A DNA stretch of 64,000 bases. It comes from Prevotellaceae bacterium. GTDB lineage: Bacteria; Bacteroidota; Bacteroidia; Bacteroidales; Bacteroidaceae. Below are positions 7,896 to 16,710 of this stretch, piece after piece (position 1 is the first letter of the stretch; the number at the start of each line of letters is the position of its first letter). The stretch covers positions 45,992-109,991 of the forward strand of contig JABZLB010000005.1 of NCBI GenBank assembly GCA_015256945.1. The letters run 5' to 3'. A program made the translations under genes and the position numbers. The notes beneath the pieces were generated by a model, which was not told the origin of the DNA, made no database searches, and saw nothing but the letters and a program-made list of their open reading frames with translations.

Positions 7896-9062
7896 ATGAT
7901 AAAACCTGCTGAACGCATTAGTGCAATACAAGAATATTATTTCAGTCGCAAGCTAAAAGAAGTAGCCCAACTTAATAAAGCCGGGCAGGATATTGTTTCA
8001 CTGGCCATAGGTTCGCCTGATATGCCACCCTCAAAACAAACTGTTGACAAGCTCTGTGCGGTAGCACGTCAGCCCGATGCACACGGTTATCAGCCTACAA
8101 GCGGACTGTCTGAGCTGCGCCTTGCGATGGCAGGCTTTTATCATCGTGTTTATCATGTTGAGCTTGACCCTCAGAAAGAGCTGCAGCCTATTATTGGCTC
8201 GAAAGAAGGTATCATGTATGTTACGCTGGCTTTTTGCAATGCAGGCGATGCCGTTCTGGTGCCCGACCCCGGTTATCCCACCTATACGGCTGTGAATAAA
8301 CTGTTTGGGACACAAGTGATAAAATATAATTTGCAGGCCGATAACGGCTGGCAGCCCGACTTTGAACAGCTTGAAAGCATGGACCTTAGCCGTGTAAGGG
8401 TGATGTGGACCAATTATCCGAACATGCCAACAGGTGGTAATGCCCGTCGCGAAACGTTTGAAAGGCTGGTTGATTTTGCCCACAGACATGATATTTTAGT
8501 GGTAAACGACAATCCCTATTCGCTTATCCTGAACGAACATCCCATGAGTATTTTGCAAACTGAGGGTGCTAAAGATTATTGCCTGGAGCTTAATTCGATG
8601 TCGAAAAGCCACAATATGCCCGGCTGGCGAGTGGCTATGCTCGCAGGCAATGCGCAATATATTCAGTGGATGTTCAAAATACAGAGCAACATAGAAAACG
8701 GTATGTTCCGCGGCATTCAGCTCGCTGCTGCCGAGGCTTACAATACGAATACGGCCGAATGGCATCGAAAGTATAACATAGAAACATATAAAAAACGACG
8801 CCATATAGCCGAAGACATTATGCGTGCACTGCATTGCAGCTTCGACCCTGCGCAAGTAGGCATGTTTCTCTGGGGCCGTATTCCCGACAGATACAGCGAT
8901 GTAGAGCAGCTCACCGAAGCCGTTTTGCACAAGGCCCGCGTTTTTATTACCCCGGGTTTTATATTTGGAAACAACGGCAAAAGGTACATTCGTATCAGCC
9001 TTTGTGCCACAGAAGAAAAGATGAAAGAGGCTCTTCGCCGTATTTGCGAAGCCGAATTGTAA
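7896..9062 (+). CDS. PLP-dependent aminotransferase, class I/II
   Basis: 388 residues, fold type I aminotransferase. The PLP Schiff-base lysine is Lys237 in SMSKSHNMPGWR; NYPNMPTG (173-180) and the VNDNPY segment with Asp205 are the other cofactor contacts. Related proteins are annotated as aspartate/aromatic or LL-diaminopimelate aminotransferases. Its place between prephenate dehydratase and DAHP synthase in one operon suggests it aminates phenylpyruvate and hydroxyphenylpyruvate, or prephenate; the substrate is inferred from context. The gap to the preceding gene is 57 bases. Confidence 0.9.
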   Translation: MIKPAERISAIQEYYFSRKLKEVAQLNKAGQDIVSLAIGSPDMPPSKQTVDKLCAVARQPDAHGYQPTSGLSELRLAMAGFYHRVYHVELDPQKELQPIIGSKEGIMYVTLAFCNAGDAVLVPDPGYPTYTAVNKLFGTQVIKYNLQADNGWQPDFEQLESMDLSRVRVMWTNYPNMPTGGNARRETFERLVDFAHRHDILVVNDNPYSLILNEHPMSILQTEGAKDYCLELNSMSKSHNMPGWRVAMLAGNAQYIQWMFKIQSNIENGMFRGIQLAAAEAYNTNTAEWHRKYNIETYKKRRHIAEDIMRALHCSFDPAQVGMFLWGRIPDRYSDVEQLTEAVLHKARVFITPGFIFGNNGKRYIRISLCATEEKMKEALRRICEAEL

Positions 9063-9127
9063 CAACCTGGTATCGGAAAAGGCATAACGATACCGTTATT
9101 TCAGCATAACATTATAAAATATAAGCT

Positions 9128-10195
9128 ATGGAATTAGAGCTTCAACCCCTGAACCTCCCGTCAGATGAGGGAGGACGCCCCATTGTAATTGCCGGGCCCT
9201 GTTCGGCCGAAACCGAGGAACAAGTGATGACAACAGCCCGGGAACTGGCTGTTAAAGGCTGCCATATATTTCGTGCAGGTGTATGGAAACCGCGTACAAA
9301 GCCGGGAGGTTTTGAGGGAAATGGTGAAAAAGCATTGCCCTGGATGCAGGAGGTAAAAAAGGAAACGGGTATGCTTACCGCCACCGAGGTAGCCACACCT
9401 GAGCATGTTGAGCTAGCGTTAAAGTATGGAATTGATATACTTTGGGTTGGTGCGCGTACATCTACCAACCCTTTTGCCATGCAGGAACTGGCCGAAAGTT
9501 TGCGCGGTTTTGACGGTCCGGTACTTGTAAAAAACCCTGTTAATCCCGATTCTGAATTGTGGTTGGGCGCCATGTTGCGTCTTAACCAGGTAGGAATTAA
9601 GCGATTGGGTGCCATACATCGCGGGTTCTCGTCGTGCGATAAGAAAATATACCGCAATGTTCCCATGTGGCAAATACCCATCGAACTGCACCGGCGTATC
9701 CCCGATTTGCCCATTATCTGTGACCCAAGCCATATAGGAGGCCGGCGCGATCTGATTGCACCGCTCTGTCAGCAGGCCATGGACCTTGGCTTTGACGGTC
9801 TTATTGTTGAGAGCCATTGCGCGCCCGATGAGGCCTGGAGCGATGCAAGGCAGCAGATTTCTCCCGGTATTCTTGATTACATTCTTAGTCTTTTGGTTAT
9901 TCGTGACGAGCATACTACTACCGAAGGATTGCGTATGTTGCGTAGCCAGATTGATGAATTGGACAACAATTTAATGGAACTGCTGGCACGACGACTTAAG
10001 GTTTGCCGCGAAATAGGTACGTTTAAGAAAGAGCATAACATGACCGTTCTGCAGGCCGGACGCTATAACGAGATTCTGCAAAAGCGTGGAGCGCAGGCCA
10101 GTTTGTGCGGAATGGATGCCGAATTTGCCGCCCGTATATTCGAGCTTATTCATGAAGAGAGCGTGCGTCAGCAGCTAAAAATAGTGAACGAATAG
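9128..10195 (+). CDS. Bifunctional DAHP synthase / chorismate mutase
   Basis: 355 residues. Residues about 1-260 are a 3-deoxy-7-phosphoheptulonate synthase of the short KDO8P-synthase-like class (VIAGPCSAE, FRAGVWKPRTKPGGFEG, IVESHCAPDEAWSDARQQ), which opens the shikimate pathway from PEP and erythrose 4-phosphate. Residues about 270-355 are an AroQ-type chorismate mutase (LRSQIDELDNNLMELLARR, then CREIGTFKKEHNMTVLQAGR), which makes prephenate. The fusion couples the first shikimate step to the branch towards Phe and Tyr, and in known relatives the mutase domain also mediates feedback control. Same operon as its neighbours. Confidence 0.93.
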   Translation: MELELQPLNLPSDEGGRPIVIAGPCSAETEEQVMTTARELAVKGCHIFRAGVWKPRTKPGGFEGNGEKALPWMQEVKKETGMLTATEVATPEHVELALKYGIDILWVGARTSTNPFAMQELAESLRGFDGPVLVKNPVNPDSELWLGAMLRLNQVGIKRLGAIHRGFSSCDKKIYRNVPMWQIPIELHRRIPDLPIICDPSHIGGRRDLIAPLCQQAMDLGFDGLIVESHCAPDEAWSDARQQISPGILDYILSLLVIRDEHTTTEGLRMLRSQIDELDNNLMELLARRLKVCREIGTFKKEHNMTVLQAGRYNEILQKRGAQASLCGMDAEFAARIFELIHEESVRQQLKIVNE

Positions 10196-10295
10196 GCTTT
10201 TCACAGCATGTCTATGGTGTTGGTGCCGGGGCTTGAGCCGCTTATGAAATGAGCATGCCGACAGGTAACGGCGTACACCACTAAAATTTTTAAAG

Positions 10296-11072
10296 ATGAA
10301 GATATTGATAATGGGAGCGGGTAAGATGGGTTCGTTCTTTACCGACCTGCTTAGTTTCGACCATGAAGTGGCGGTTTATGAACATGATGCCCGCCGTTTG
10401 CGCTTTACATATAACTGCCAGCGGTTTACATCGCTTGAGGAAATACGCAGCTTTCAGCCCGAATTGGTTATCAATGCCGTAACGGTAAAGAACACCATTC
10501 CTGCCTTTGAAGAGGTGCTTCCCTTTTTGCCTGACAGCTGCATTATATCGGATATAGCATCAGTTAAAACAGGTTTGCACGAGTTTTATGAACGTGCGGG
10601 TCACCCCTTTGTGTCTACCCATCCCATGTTCGGCCCCACATTTGCCAATCTTAGTCAGCTGTCAGAGGAGAACGCTATTATTATAAAGGAAGGCGATTAC
10701 ATGGGACGCATATTCTTTAAAGACCTTTATCAGAAGCTCGAACTGAATATATACGAATATACTTTCGACGAACACGACCGTACGGTAGCCTATTCTTTGA
10801 GTATCCCTTTTGTATCAACATTCGTGTTTTCGGCCGTAATGAAGCATCTTGATGCCCCGGGAACAACGTTCAAAAGGCACATGAAGATAGCCCGAGGTGT
10901 GCTTTCTGAAGACGATTATTTGTTGCAGGAGATACTGTTTAACCCTTATACCCACGACCAGGTATCGCAAATTCGTGAAGAGCTCAGGGAACTTCTTGAT
11001 ATTATTGACCATAAGGACGCTGACCGTATGAAGGCCTATCTGACAAAGATCAGGCGCAATACTTTCAGCTAA
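10296..11072 (+). CDS. tyrA: Prephenate dehydrogenase, short form
   Basis: 258 residues. It oxidatively decarboxylates prephenate to 4-hydroxyphenylpyruvate for tyrosine. The N-terminus is a Rossmann fold (MGAGKMGSFFTDLLSF), followed by ISDIASVKTGL and the substrate-site motif STHPMFGPT, then a helical dimerisation half. It lacks the ACT and chorismate mutase domains of longer TyrA proteins. It is the last gene of the operon, with 100 bases to the previous gene, and so is likely under the Phe/Tyr attenuator too, which would explain the mixed Phe and Tyr codons in the leader. Confidence 0.9.
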   Translation: MKILIMGAGKMGSFFTDLLSFDHEVAVYEHDARRLRFTYNCQRFTSLEEIRSFQPELVINAVTVKNTIPAFEEVLPFLPDSCIISDIASVKTGLHEFYERAGHPFVSTHPMFGPTFANLSQLSEENAIIIKEGDYMGRIFFKDLYQKLELNIYEYTFDEHDRTVAYSLSIPFVSTFVFSAVMKHLDAPGTTFKRHMKIARGVLSEDDYLLQEILFNPYTHDQVSQIREELRELLDIIDHKDADRMKAYLTKIRRNTFS

Positions 11073-11131
11073 ATAGCAATAACGTCAATACCTTTGTGGG
11101 ATATTGCCAGGGACTTAATGGTTTTTTGTTC

Positions 11132-11230
11132 GTTGTATGACGGCCGCCAGCAGCGCTGCTGACGGCCGTCATACCCGTTGTTCGGCAGCCGTCGTAAGCC
11201 CTGTTGACGGCCGCCAGACGGTGAGCTTTA
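11132..11230. repeat. Dispersed two-hairpin palindromic element, copy 2
   Basis: Two adjacent GC-rich hairpins between tyrA and ffh. The left one (11136-11174) is nearly perfect: TATGACGGCCGCCAGCAG pairs with CTGCTGACGGCCGTCATA, with one G-T mismatch. The right one (about 11181-11220) is weaker. GACGGCCGTC is at 11161-11170. The tail is GTGAGCTTTATGGCTGAATG, like the other copies. Only this and the ffh promoter are recognisable in the 371-base gap. Confidence 0.87.
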
Positions 11231-11403
11231 TGGCTGAATGGCAGAAATACTATGCTGCAATGGTCCGGGAAGATGCCGATAAAGCTGCAGACATACGGGC
11301 GTAAAGGTTCAGGCTTGTGTATGTATATGAGTATGTTACGTGTAAATATGATAAAATATATAAAATAAATTGTAGTATATTCGGCTGTTTTGTTATAATT
11401 GTG

Positions 11404-11411
11404 TAACTTTG
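11404..11411 (+). promoter_or_regulatory. -7 box of ffh
   Basis: TAACTTTG matches TAnnTTTG, 32 bases before the ffh start; a -33 box at the ideal distance is not clear. Confidence 0.5.
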
Positions 11412-11443
11412 TAAACCTTTAGAAGCAGAAGCTAAATTAGACT

Positions 11444-12808
11444 ATGTTTGAGAATTTAAGCGACAGACTTGAACGCTCGTTTAAGATACTGAAAGGTGAA
11501 GGACGAATCACCGAAATTAACGTAGCGGAAACGATGAAGGACGTGCGCCGTGCACTGCTCGACGCTGATGTTAACTTTAAGGTTGCCAAATCGTTTACTG
11601 ATACTGTTAAGAAGAAAGCCCTTGGCATGAATGTTCTCACGGCCGTTAAGCCGGGACAGCTCATGGTTAAGATTGTGCACGACGAACTTGCACAGCTGAT
11701 GGGCGGTGAAGCCGTAGGGCTGAGCCTTGACGGCAGGCCTTCGATTGTACTGATGTCGGGTTTGCAAGGTTCAGGTAAAACAACGTTCAGCGGCAAGCTT
11801 GCCAATATGCTTAAAACCAAACAGCATAAGAATCCGCTTCTTGTTGCATGCGATGTATACCGTCCTGCCGCTATCGAACAGTTGAAGGTAGTGGGCGAAC
11901 AGGTTGGCGTTCCTGTGTATACAGAAGAGGGTAACAAAAATGTGAACGAGATAGCATTGCATGCCATACAGGAAGCTAAGGCTAAATCGTACGACGTAGT
12001 CATCATTGATACGGCAGGTCGTCTGGCTGTTGACGAACAGATGATGGACGAAATTGAATCTCTTAAAAATGCAGTGAATGCTAATGAAACCTTGTTTGTT
12101 GTTGATTCAATGACAGGTCAGGATGCAGTAAACACGGCAAAGGAATTCAATGATCGTCTTAATTTCGACGGTGTTGTGCTTACCAAGCTCGACGGTGATA
12201 CCCGTGGCGGTGCAGCATTATCTATCAGAACTGTTGTTGACAAGCCTATTAAATTTATAGGTACGGGCGAAAAGATGGAAGCCTTGGATGTATTCCATCC
12301 CGACCGTATGGCCGACCGAATATTGGGTATGGGCGACGTAGTATCGCTTGTTGAACGTGCACAGGAGCAGTTTGACGAAGAAGAGGCACGTCGTCTGCAA
12401 AAAAAGATACAGAAAAACAAGTTCGATTTCAACGACTTCCTGAAGCAAATTGAGCAAATCAAGAAAATGGGTAACCTGAAAGATTTGGCTTCAATGATAC
12501 CCGGTGTGGGCAAAGCTATTAAGGATGTTGACATTGATGATAACGCATTCAAAGGTATTGAGGCTATCATTAAGAGTATGACGCCGCGCGAACGTACCAA
12601 TCCGGAGGTGCTTAATCAAAGCCGCCGTATGCGTATAGCGAAAGGTTCGGGAACTAATATTCAGGAAGTTAACCGGCTGATTAAGCAGTTTGACCAGACG
12701 CGAAAGATGATGAAGATGGTTACCGGTAACCAAATGAAGTCGATGATGTCGCGTATGAAAAACTTCAAAGGGCAGATGCCTGAAGGCATGAACATGCCTG
12801 GGATGTAA
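11444..12808 (+). CDS. ffh: Signal recognition particle protein Ffh
   Basis: 454 residues, normal length. Binds 4.5S RNA and signal sequences of membrane proteins and docks with FtsY using GTP. Residues about 1-85 are the helical N domain; the G domain has the P-loop GLQGSGKTT (106-114), the DTAGRLAVD motif and TKLDGDTRGGAAL; the C-terminal M domain is Met-rich (KMMKMVTGNQMKSMMSRMKN) and contains the RNA-binding GSGTNIQEVNRLIKQF. The gene is preceded by its own promoter and followed 30 bases later by folD. Confidence 0.98.
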   Translation: MFENLSDRLERSFKILKGEGRITEINVAETMKDVRRALLDADVNFKVAKSFTDTVKKKALGMNVLTAVKPGQLMVKIVHDELAQLMGGEAVGLSLDGRPSIVLMSGLQGSGKTTFSGKLANMLKTKQHKNPLLVACDVYRPAAIEQLKVVGEQVGVPVYTEEGNKNVNEIALHAIQEAKAKSYDVVIIDTAGRLAVDEQMMDEIESLKNAVNANETLFVVDSMTGQDAVNTAKEFNDRLNFDGVVLTKLDGDTRGGAALSIRTVVDKPIKFIGTGEKMEALDVFHPDRMADRILGMGDVVSLVERAQEQFDEEEARRLQKKIQKNKFDFNDFLKQIEQIKKMGNLKDLASMIPGVGKAIKDVDIDDNAFKGIEAIIKSMTPRERTNPEVLNQSRRMRIAKGSGTNIQEVNRLIKQFDQTRKMMKMVTGNQMKSMMSRMKNFKGQMPEGMNMPGM

Positions 12809-12838
12809 AACCGATAGCGTATTGTCAGGGAGAGAGTA

Positions 12839-13720
12839 ATGATGACACTGATAGATGGAAAAGCAACGGCAGCAGCTATTAAAAAGGAAATAGCAGCGGA
12901 AGTAGAGCAAATGGTGGCACATGGCGCTCGCCGGCCTCATCTTGCAGCCGTACTTGTCGGGCACGATGGAGGCTCGGAGACCTACGTTCGCAACAAAGTG
13001 ATTGCGTGTGAACAATGCGGTTTCGTGTCGACGCTGATTCGTTTTGAAGAGAATGTCACCGAAGAAGAACTGCTTCAATGTGTGGATAAGCTGAATAAAG
13101 ACGCAGAAATAGACGGCTTTATCATTCAGCTTCCATTACCTGCACATATTGATGAACAAAAAATTATTATGGCAGTCGACTATCGTAAGGATGTCGACGG
13201 GTTCCATCCTATTAATGTAGGGAGGCTCTCGATAGGGCTTCCTTGTTTTGTTTCTGCCACTCCCGCAGGTATAATGATGCTGTTAAGGCATTATCATATT
13301 GCGACATCGGGAAAGAAATGCGCTATTATCGGTCGTAGTAATATAGTTGGAAAACCTATGGCTCAGCTTATGTTGCAGAAGGATGGCGGCGATGCCACGG
13401 TAACGGTATGTCATTCCCATTCGGAAAATCTGAAAGAAGAGTGTCGGAATGCGGATATTCTTATCGCCGCAGTAGGTCGTCCCGACTTTGTAACTGCTGA
13501 CATGGTGAAGCAGGGTGCCGTGGTTATTGATGTAGGTACAACGCGTGTTCCTGACGCGACAAAGAAAAGCGGGTATCGTCTTAACGGCGATGTTAAGTTT
13601 GAAGAAGTGGCACCGGAATGCTCGTTTATTACACCCGTTCCGGGTGGTGTAGGGCCAATGACAATATGTTCGTTAATGCGCAATACGCTCGCGGCAGCGC
13701 GAAAGGAGTATTATAAGTGA
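12839..13720 (+). CDS. folD: Methylenetetrahydrofolate dehydrogenase / methenyl cyclohydrolase
   Basis: 293 residues. Interconverts 5,10-methylene- and 10-formyl-tetrahydrofolate for purine and formyl-Met synthesis. The catalytic helix with YVRNK is near residue 45, the substrate loop QLPLPAHID near residue 98, the NADP site GRSNIVGKP near residue 166, and the family signature PGGVGPMT near residue 267. Two ATG codons in tandem (12839 and 12842) are equally possible starts. It probably shares a transcript with ffh and is followed by a strong terminator. Confidence 0.97.
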   Translation: MMTLIDGKATAAAIKKEIAAEVEQMVAHGARRPHLAAVLVGHDGGSETYVRNKVIACEQCGFVSTLIRFEENVTEEELLQCVDKLNKDAEIDGFIIQLPLPAHIDEQKIIMAVDYRKDVDGFHPINVGRLSIGLPCFVSATPAGIMMLLRHYHIATSGKKCAIIGRSNIVGKPMAQLMLQKDGGDATVTVCHSHSENLKEECRNADILIAAVGRPDFVTADMVKQGAVVIDVGTTRVPDATKKSGYRLNGDVKFEEVAPECSFITPVPGGVGPMTICSLMRNTLAAARKEYYK

Positions 13721-13728
13721 GTAACGAT

Positions 13729-13778
13729 GTGCAAATCATGTGATGTTTTCGTGCAAATTATATCAGTATTGTGCAAAT
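13729..13778 (+). repeat. Three direct repeats of GTGCAAAT
   Basis: GTGCAAAT occurs at 13729-13736, 13751-13758 and 13771-13778, 22 and 20 bases apart, immediately after folD. The near-two-turn helical spacing is what an operator array would show, but no promoter is evident next to it. Function unknown. Confidence 0.5.
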
Positions 13779-13921
13779 GTTCTATTATAGATGTACGCGT
13801 ACCATTATTATATTGTTGCATAAAATAAATTTGATCGGTAATAATTGTCAATAATAAAGACATATTTCTATAAAATAAACTATATTGGTAATAACTTGAT
13901 TTTTTGAATAACTCTCTAATT

Positions 13922-13957
13922 AAAGGCAGACCGCAGTGATGCGAACTGCCTTTTTTT
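13922..13957 (+). terminator. Intrinsic terminator after folD
   Basis: Outer stem AAAGGCAG (13922-13929) with CTGCCTTT (13946-13953), inner stem CGCA/TGCG, and a run of seven T. It lies 200 bases after folD and before the ompA-type promoter. Confidence 0.8.
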
Positions 13958-14047
13958 ATGGCGGTTCTCATTTTATATTTAAAAAGATTGAAAAAAACTT
14001 TTAAGAGTTCAATAAATGGCTCGTAAACGCACTTTGTCATGAAAATA

Positions 14048-14079
14048 TTTGCACAAATGCCTTTTTTTTGCTTACTTTG
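14048..14079 (+). promoter_or_regulatory. Promoter of the OmpA-like gene
   Basis: TTTG at 14048-14051, 20 bases, then TTACTTTG at 14072-14079, one mismatch to TAnnTTTG. The start codon is 49 bases downstream. Rest of the 407-base gap: the GTGCAAAT repeats and the terminator; nothing else recognised. Confidence 0.6.
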
Positions 14080-14127
14080 CACTCGAAAAATAAAAAGATA
14101 ACAATTTAAAATCATTATTTAGAGAGT

Positions 14128-15198
14128 ATGAAAAAGTTATTTACAATGATGGCTGCTGCCGTAGTAGCAGTGTCTGCTTCTGCTCAAACTGTGACAGAAA
14201 GCAAGACTTTTGACAACTTCTACGTTGGTATTAATGGTGGTGTAGGTGTTAAAACAACCGGCCACGCATGGATGAAGAACCTCGATCCTAACGCAGGTCT
14301 GCGTATTGGACGCTGGTTTACTCCTGTCTTTGGTTTGGCAGCTGAGAGCAATGTTTACTTTTCTAACAAGCCAGCACCTGCTCTTCACACAACAGCACGC
14401 CTGTTAAACACAAGCCTTTTGGCAACAGTTAACCTGAGTAACTGGTTTGCAGGTTACAAAGGTGAGCCACGCGCATTCGAGGTTATTCCTGTATACGGCT
14501 TTGGTTGGGGTCATACTTTTGGTTCAACTACTGACGAGTCTCTTCTGCCTAACGCAACATATGCAAAGAAAAACTTCCTGACTTCAAAAGCTGGTATTGA
14601 CTTTGCGTTCAACCTTGGCGAAAGCAAGGCTTGGCAAGTATATGTAGAGCCTGCAATGCTTTGGACGTTAAACGGTCTTGGCCACGAAGGTCTTCAGTAC
14701 AATATCAACCGTAGTGCATTCCAGTTGAATGCAGGACTTGTATACAAATTCGGCAATAGCAATGGTACACACAACTTTAAGATTGCTGACGGTAAAGACC
14801 AATCAGAGATCGATGCTTTAAACAAGCAGATCAACGACTTGCGTAATGAGCTTGCAAAGAAGCCTAAAGAGGTTGTTAAGACTGTTGTTAAGGAAGCTCC
14901 TGCACCTCAGCCAGTTAAGGTTGAAAACCTTGTATTTGTAACATTTGCACAGGGTAAGGCAGACCTTACTAAGGCAGCTAAGAAGGCACTTAACGCTATT
15001 GCAGCAGGCAGCCACGTTGAAGTTGTTGGTACAGCATCACCTGAAGGTTCTGCGGAGATTAACCAGAAGATCTCTCAGATGCGTGCAGACAATGTAGCTT
15101 CTTACCTGAAGTCTAAGGGCGTTATTATTGACGAAGCTAATGGTAAGGGTGTACAGGGTACAACTTCTAACCGTCTGGCAGTAGTTTACGTAAAGTAA
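14128..15198 (+). CDS. OmpA-family outer-membrane protein
   Basis: 356 residues. Signal peptide MKKLFTMMAAAVVAVSASAQ, then an eight-strand-like barrel (about 25-210, e.g. GLRIGRWFTPVFGLAAESNV), a short coiled linker (ALNKQINDLRNELAKK) with a Pro/Val/Lys stretch, and a C-terminal OmpA peptidoglycan-binding domain (about 265-356; FVTFAQGKADLTKAAKKAL and MRADNVASYLKSKGV). Such proteins tether the outer membrane to peptidoglycan. Codon use looks strongly biased (GCA, GGT, CGT), suggesting high expression. Own promoter and terminator: a single-gene unit. Confidence 0.93.
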   Translation: MKKLFTMMAAAVVAVSASAQTVTESKTFDNFYVGINGGVGVKTTGHAWMKNLDPNAGLRIGRWFTPVFGLAAESNVYFSNKPAPALHTTARLLNTSLLATVNLSNWFAGYKGEPRAFEVIPVYGFGWGHTFGSTTDESLLPNATYAKKNFLTSKAGIDFAFNLGESKAWQVYVEPAMLWTLNGLGHEGLQYNINRSAFQLNAGLVYKFGNSNGTHNFKIADGKDQSEIDALNKQINDLRNELAKKPKEVVKTVVKEAPAPQPVKVENLVFVTFAQGKADLTKAAKKALNAIAAGSHVEVVGTASPEGSAEINQKISQMRADNVASYLKSKGVIIDEANGKGVQGTTSNRLAVVYVK

Positions 15199-15218
15199 TT
15201 ATACGACAATAATTTAAT

Positions 15219-15258
15219 ATAAGGTTCCGTTGCTCATTTGAGTAACGGGACCTTATCG
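15219..15258 (+). terminator. Intrinsic terminator after the OmpA-like gene
   Basis: ATAAGGTTCCGTT (from 15219) pairs with AACGGGACCTTAT (to 15255) around a loop that can extend by CTC/GAG, 20 bases after the stop; the stem is long, the T tract weak. Confidence 0.75.
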
Positions 15259-15260
15259 TT

Positions 15261-15326
15261 TGTATTGCTCCTGTTTCCTATCTGTATTGTTCCTGTTTTC
15301 TATCTGTATTGCTCCTATATACTGTC
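15261..15326 (+). repeat. Three tandem 22-bp repeats
   Basis: Units at 15261-15282, 15283-15304 and 15305-15326, each starting TGTATTG(C/T)TCCT. The first two differ at 2 of 22 positions and the third is more diverged. They lie between the OmpA-like gene terminator and the TlpA-like gene. Apart from these and the downstream promoter, the 345-base gap is a T-rich stretch with nothing recognised. Confidence 0.7.
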
Positions 15327-15512
15327 TATATCAGTACCGTTTTTCGTCCGTACCATTACTATTTCCTGTTTATTTCAGTGTAACTTGCCATCAGTTTCGT
15401 TACGGGTATTCTGCCTTTTTGTCTGATAATTCACCTTTTTCGTTTAAGGGTATTTTACGCTCTTTTCGTGTCTTTTTAGAAGGATTTATCTTAGAATTTC
15501 ATGTAGAATATT

Positions 15513-15520
15513 TAATTTTG
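15513..15520 (+). promoter_or_regulatory. -7 box of the TlpA-like gene
   Basis: TAATTTTG matches TAnnTTTG, 24 bases before the start, giving a very short untranslated leader. Confidence 0.5.
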
Positions 15521-15543
15521 CGACATCATTTAATTCTTTTGAC

Positions 15544-16545
15544 ATGAAACGGGCTTTAATTTTCTTCTTTACACTATTCCTTTGTACACCGTTTTGGGGA
15601 CAGGATGCAGGGGTATTTCATTTTACTTCACCTCTGGAGGGCTGGGCCGATACTATATATATTGCTTACGACCAGCATAAGGAGAAGGCTTTTGTGCGGA
15701 AGAATGGTATCTTCGATTTTACGCTTCCCCTGCAGCATGTAGCCACTATTGATATTGCAGACAGCAATTATGGTATCAAGATTGACGGCGATCCCAAAGT
15801 CGACCGCTTCATAGCCGTGCCTGGTGAGCATCTTATTTTAAATGGCGGGACAGCCTATAGCGGTTCGTCTTTTTATGAAAAGTATTCGACAGTATTGCAC
15901 CGTCTTAGTAGCTGGGGCTTTATGGACTCGGCTGTTGATTCCATAAGGGCGTATGTTAAACGCCATCCGAATGATGAGATGTCGGTCGTAATGCTGACCG
16001 ACTGGCGCGCTTATCCGCTAACTATCAATGAGGCTCAGGTTGCTTTTGCAACGTTGTCGGCCGACGTGCGCAATGGCCGGATGGGCACTTACTTCCGAAA
16101 TATGATGAAGATTCGTATGGAGCAGGAAAAGGAACAGCAGCATATGGGTGAGGCTTCGGGCAAGCTTTTACAGGAGGGAAGCGTGGCACCCGACTTCCAT
16201 TTAATGGACAGTGAGGGAAGATGGCACTCACTTCACGATTTCCGCGGGAAGTATGTGCTGCTCGATTTCTGGGGAACGTGGTGTGCAGCATGCCAGATGG
16301 CCTTGCCCGAACTGAAAGAATTTGCAGCCTGTAACAGCACCAATACGGTGGTTGTAAGTCTGGCTTGCTTCGACAATGAGCGGCGATGGCGTGCCTGTAT
16401 TGCCAAAAATGGGATGAACTGGGTTAATATTCTGGTTCCCGAATCGTCAGATATTCTAAATAAATATGCTATATCTAAATTCCCTACAACGGTTTATATC
16501 AGTCCCGAAGGGAAAGTAATGGGCATCGATTACAAGTTACAGTAG
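15544..16545 (+). CDS. TlpA-like thioredoxin-fold thiol-disulfide oxidoreductase, exported
   Basis: 333 residues. An export signal (MKRALIFFFTLFLCTPFWG) is followed by about 180 residues of the Bacteroidetes DUF4369-like type that often precede such domains, then a thioredoxin/AhpC-TSA domain from about 212 with the redox motif WCAAC (Cys247, Cys250) and the cis-proline segment KFPTTVYI. The protein acts in the periplasm, probably reducing or isomerising disulfides. The central CAAC dipeptide is not diagnostic of partner. It stands alone between two promoters. Confidence 0.88.
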   Translation: MKRALIFFFTLFLCTPFWGQDAGVFHFTSPLEGWADTIYIAYDQHKEKAFVRKNGIFDFTLPLQHVATIDIADSNYGIKIDGDPKVDRFIAVPGEHLILNGGTAYSGSSFYEKYSTVLHRLSSWGFMDSAVDSIRAYVKRHPNDEMSVVMLTDWRAYPLTINEAQVAFATLSADVRNGRMGTYFRNMMKIRMEQEKEQQHMGEASGKLLQEGSVAPDFHLMDSEGRWHSLHDFRGKYVLLDFWGTWCAACQMALPELKEFAACNSTNTVVVSLACFDNERRWRACIAKNGMNWVNILVPESSDILNKYAISKFPTTVYISPEGKVMGIDYKLQ

Positions 16546-16608
16546 GACTTTGCAAGCTGTAAATTCGAGGAGACAACTCCGCTTTTTATGATATAACATA
16601 TCAGATAG

Positions 16609-16639
16609 TTGTACGTTTTATTGAATGATGGTATCTTTG
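16609..16639 (+). promoter_or_regulatory. Promoter of the acyl-ACP thioesterase gene
   Basis: TTG at 16609-16611, 20 bases, then TATCTTTG at 16632-16639, an exact -7 match. The start codon is 72 bases downstream. Confidence 0.65.
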
Positions 16640-16710
16640 CATAAGGCATCGGGACGGGGCTTACTGAAAGTCTTGTTCATGAAAGTTTATGAAAAAAGGA
16701 GTGTATTAAA

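Noticed and set aside
11132..11230. Palindromic elements considered as CRISPR repeats
   Set aside because: They are single dispersed elements about 10 kb apart, not regular repeats with spacers, and no cas gene is present.
12491..13078. 195-codon minus-strand reading frame across the ffh-folD junction
   Set aside because: It overlaps two well-supported genes and has a His/Tyr-rich composition typical of antisense frames.
15238..15547. Two overlapping reading frames of 62 and 95 codons
   Set aside because: They translate a T-rich stretch with 22-bp tandem repeats into low-complexity Ser/Cys/Phe-rich sequence; no start or family support.
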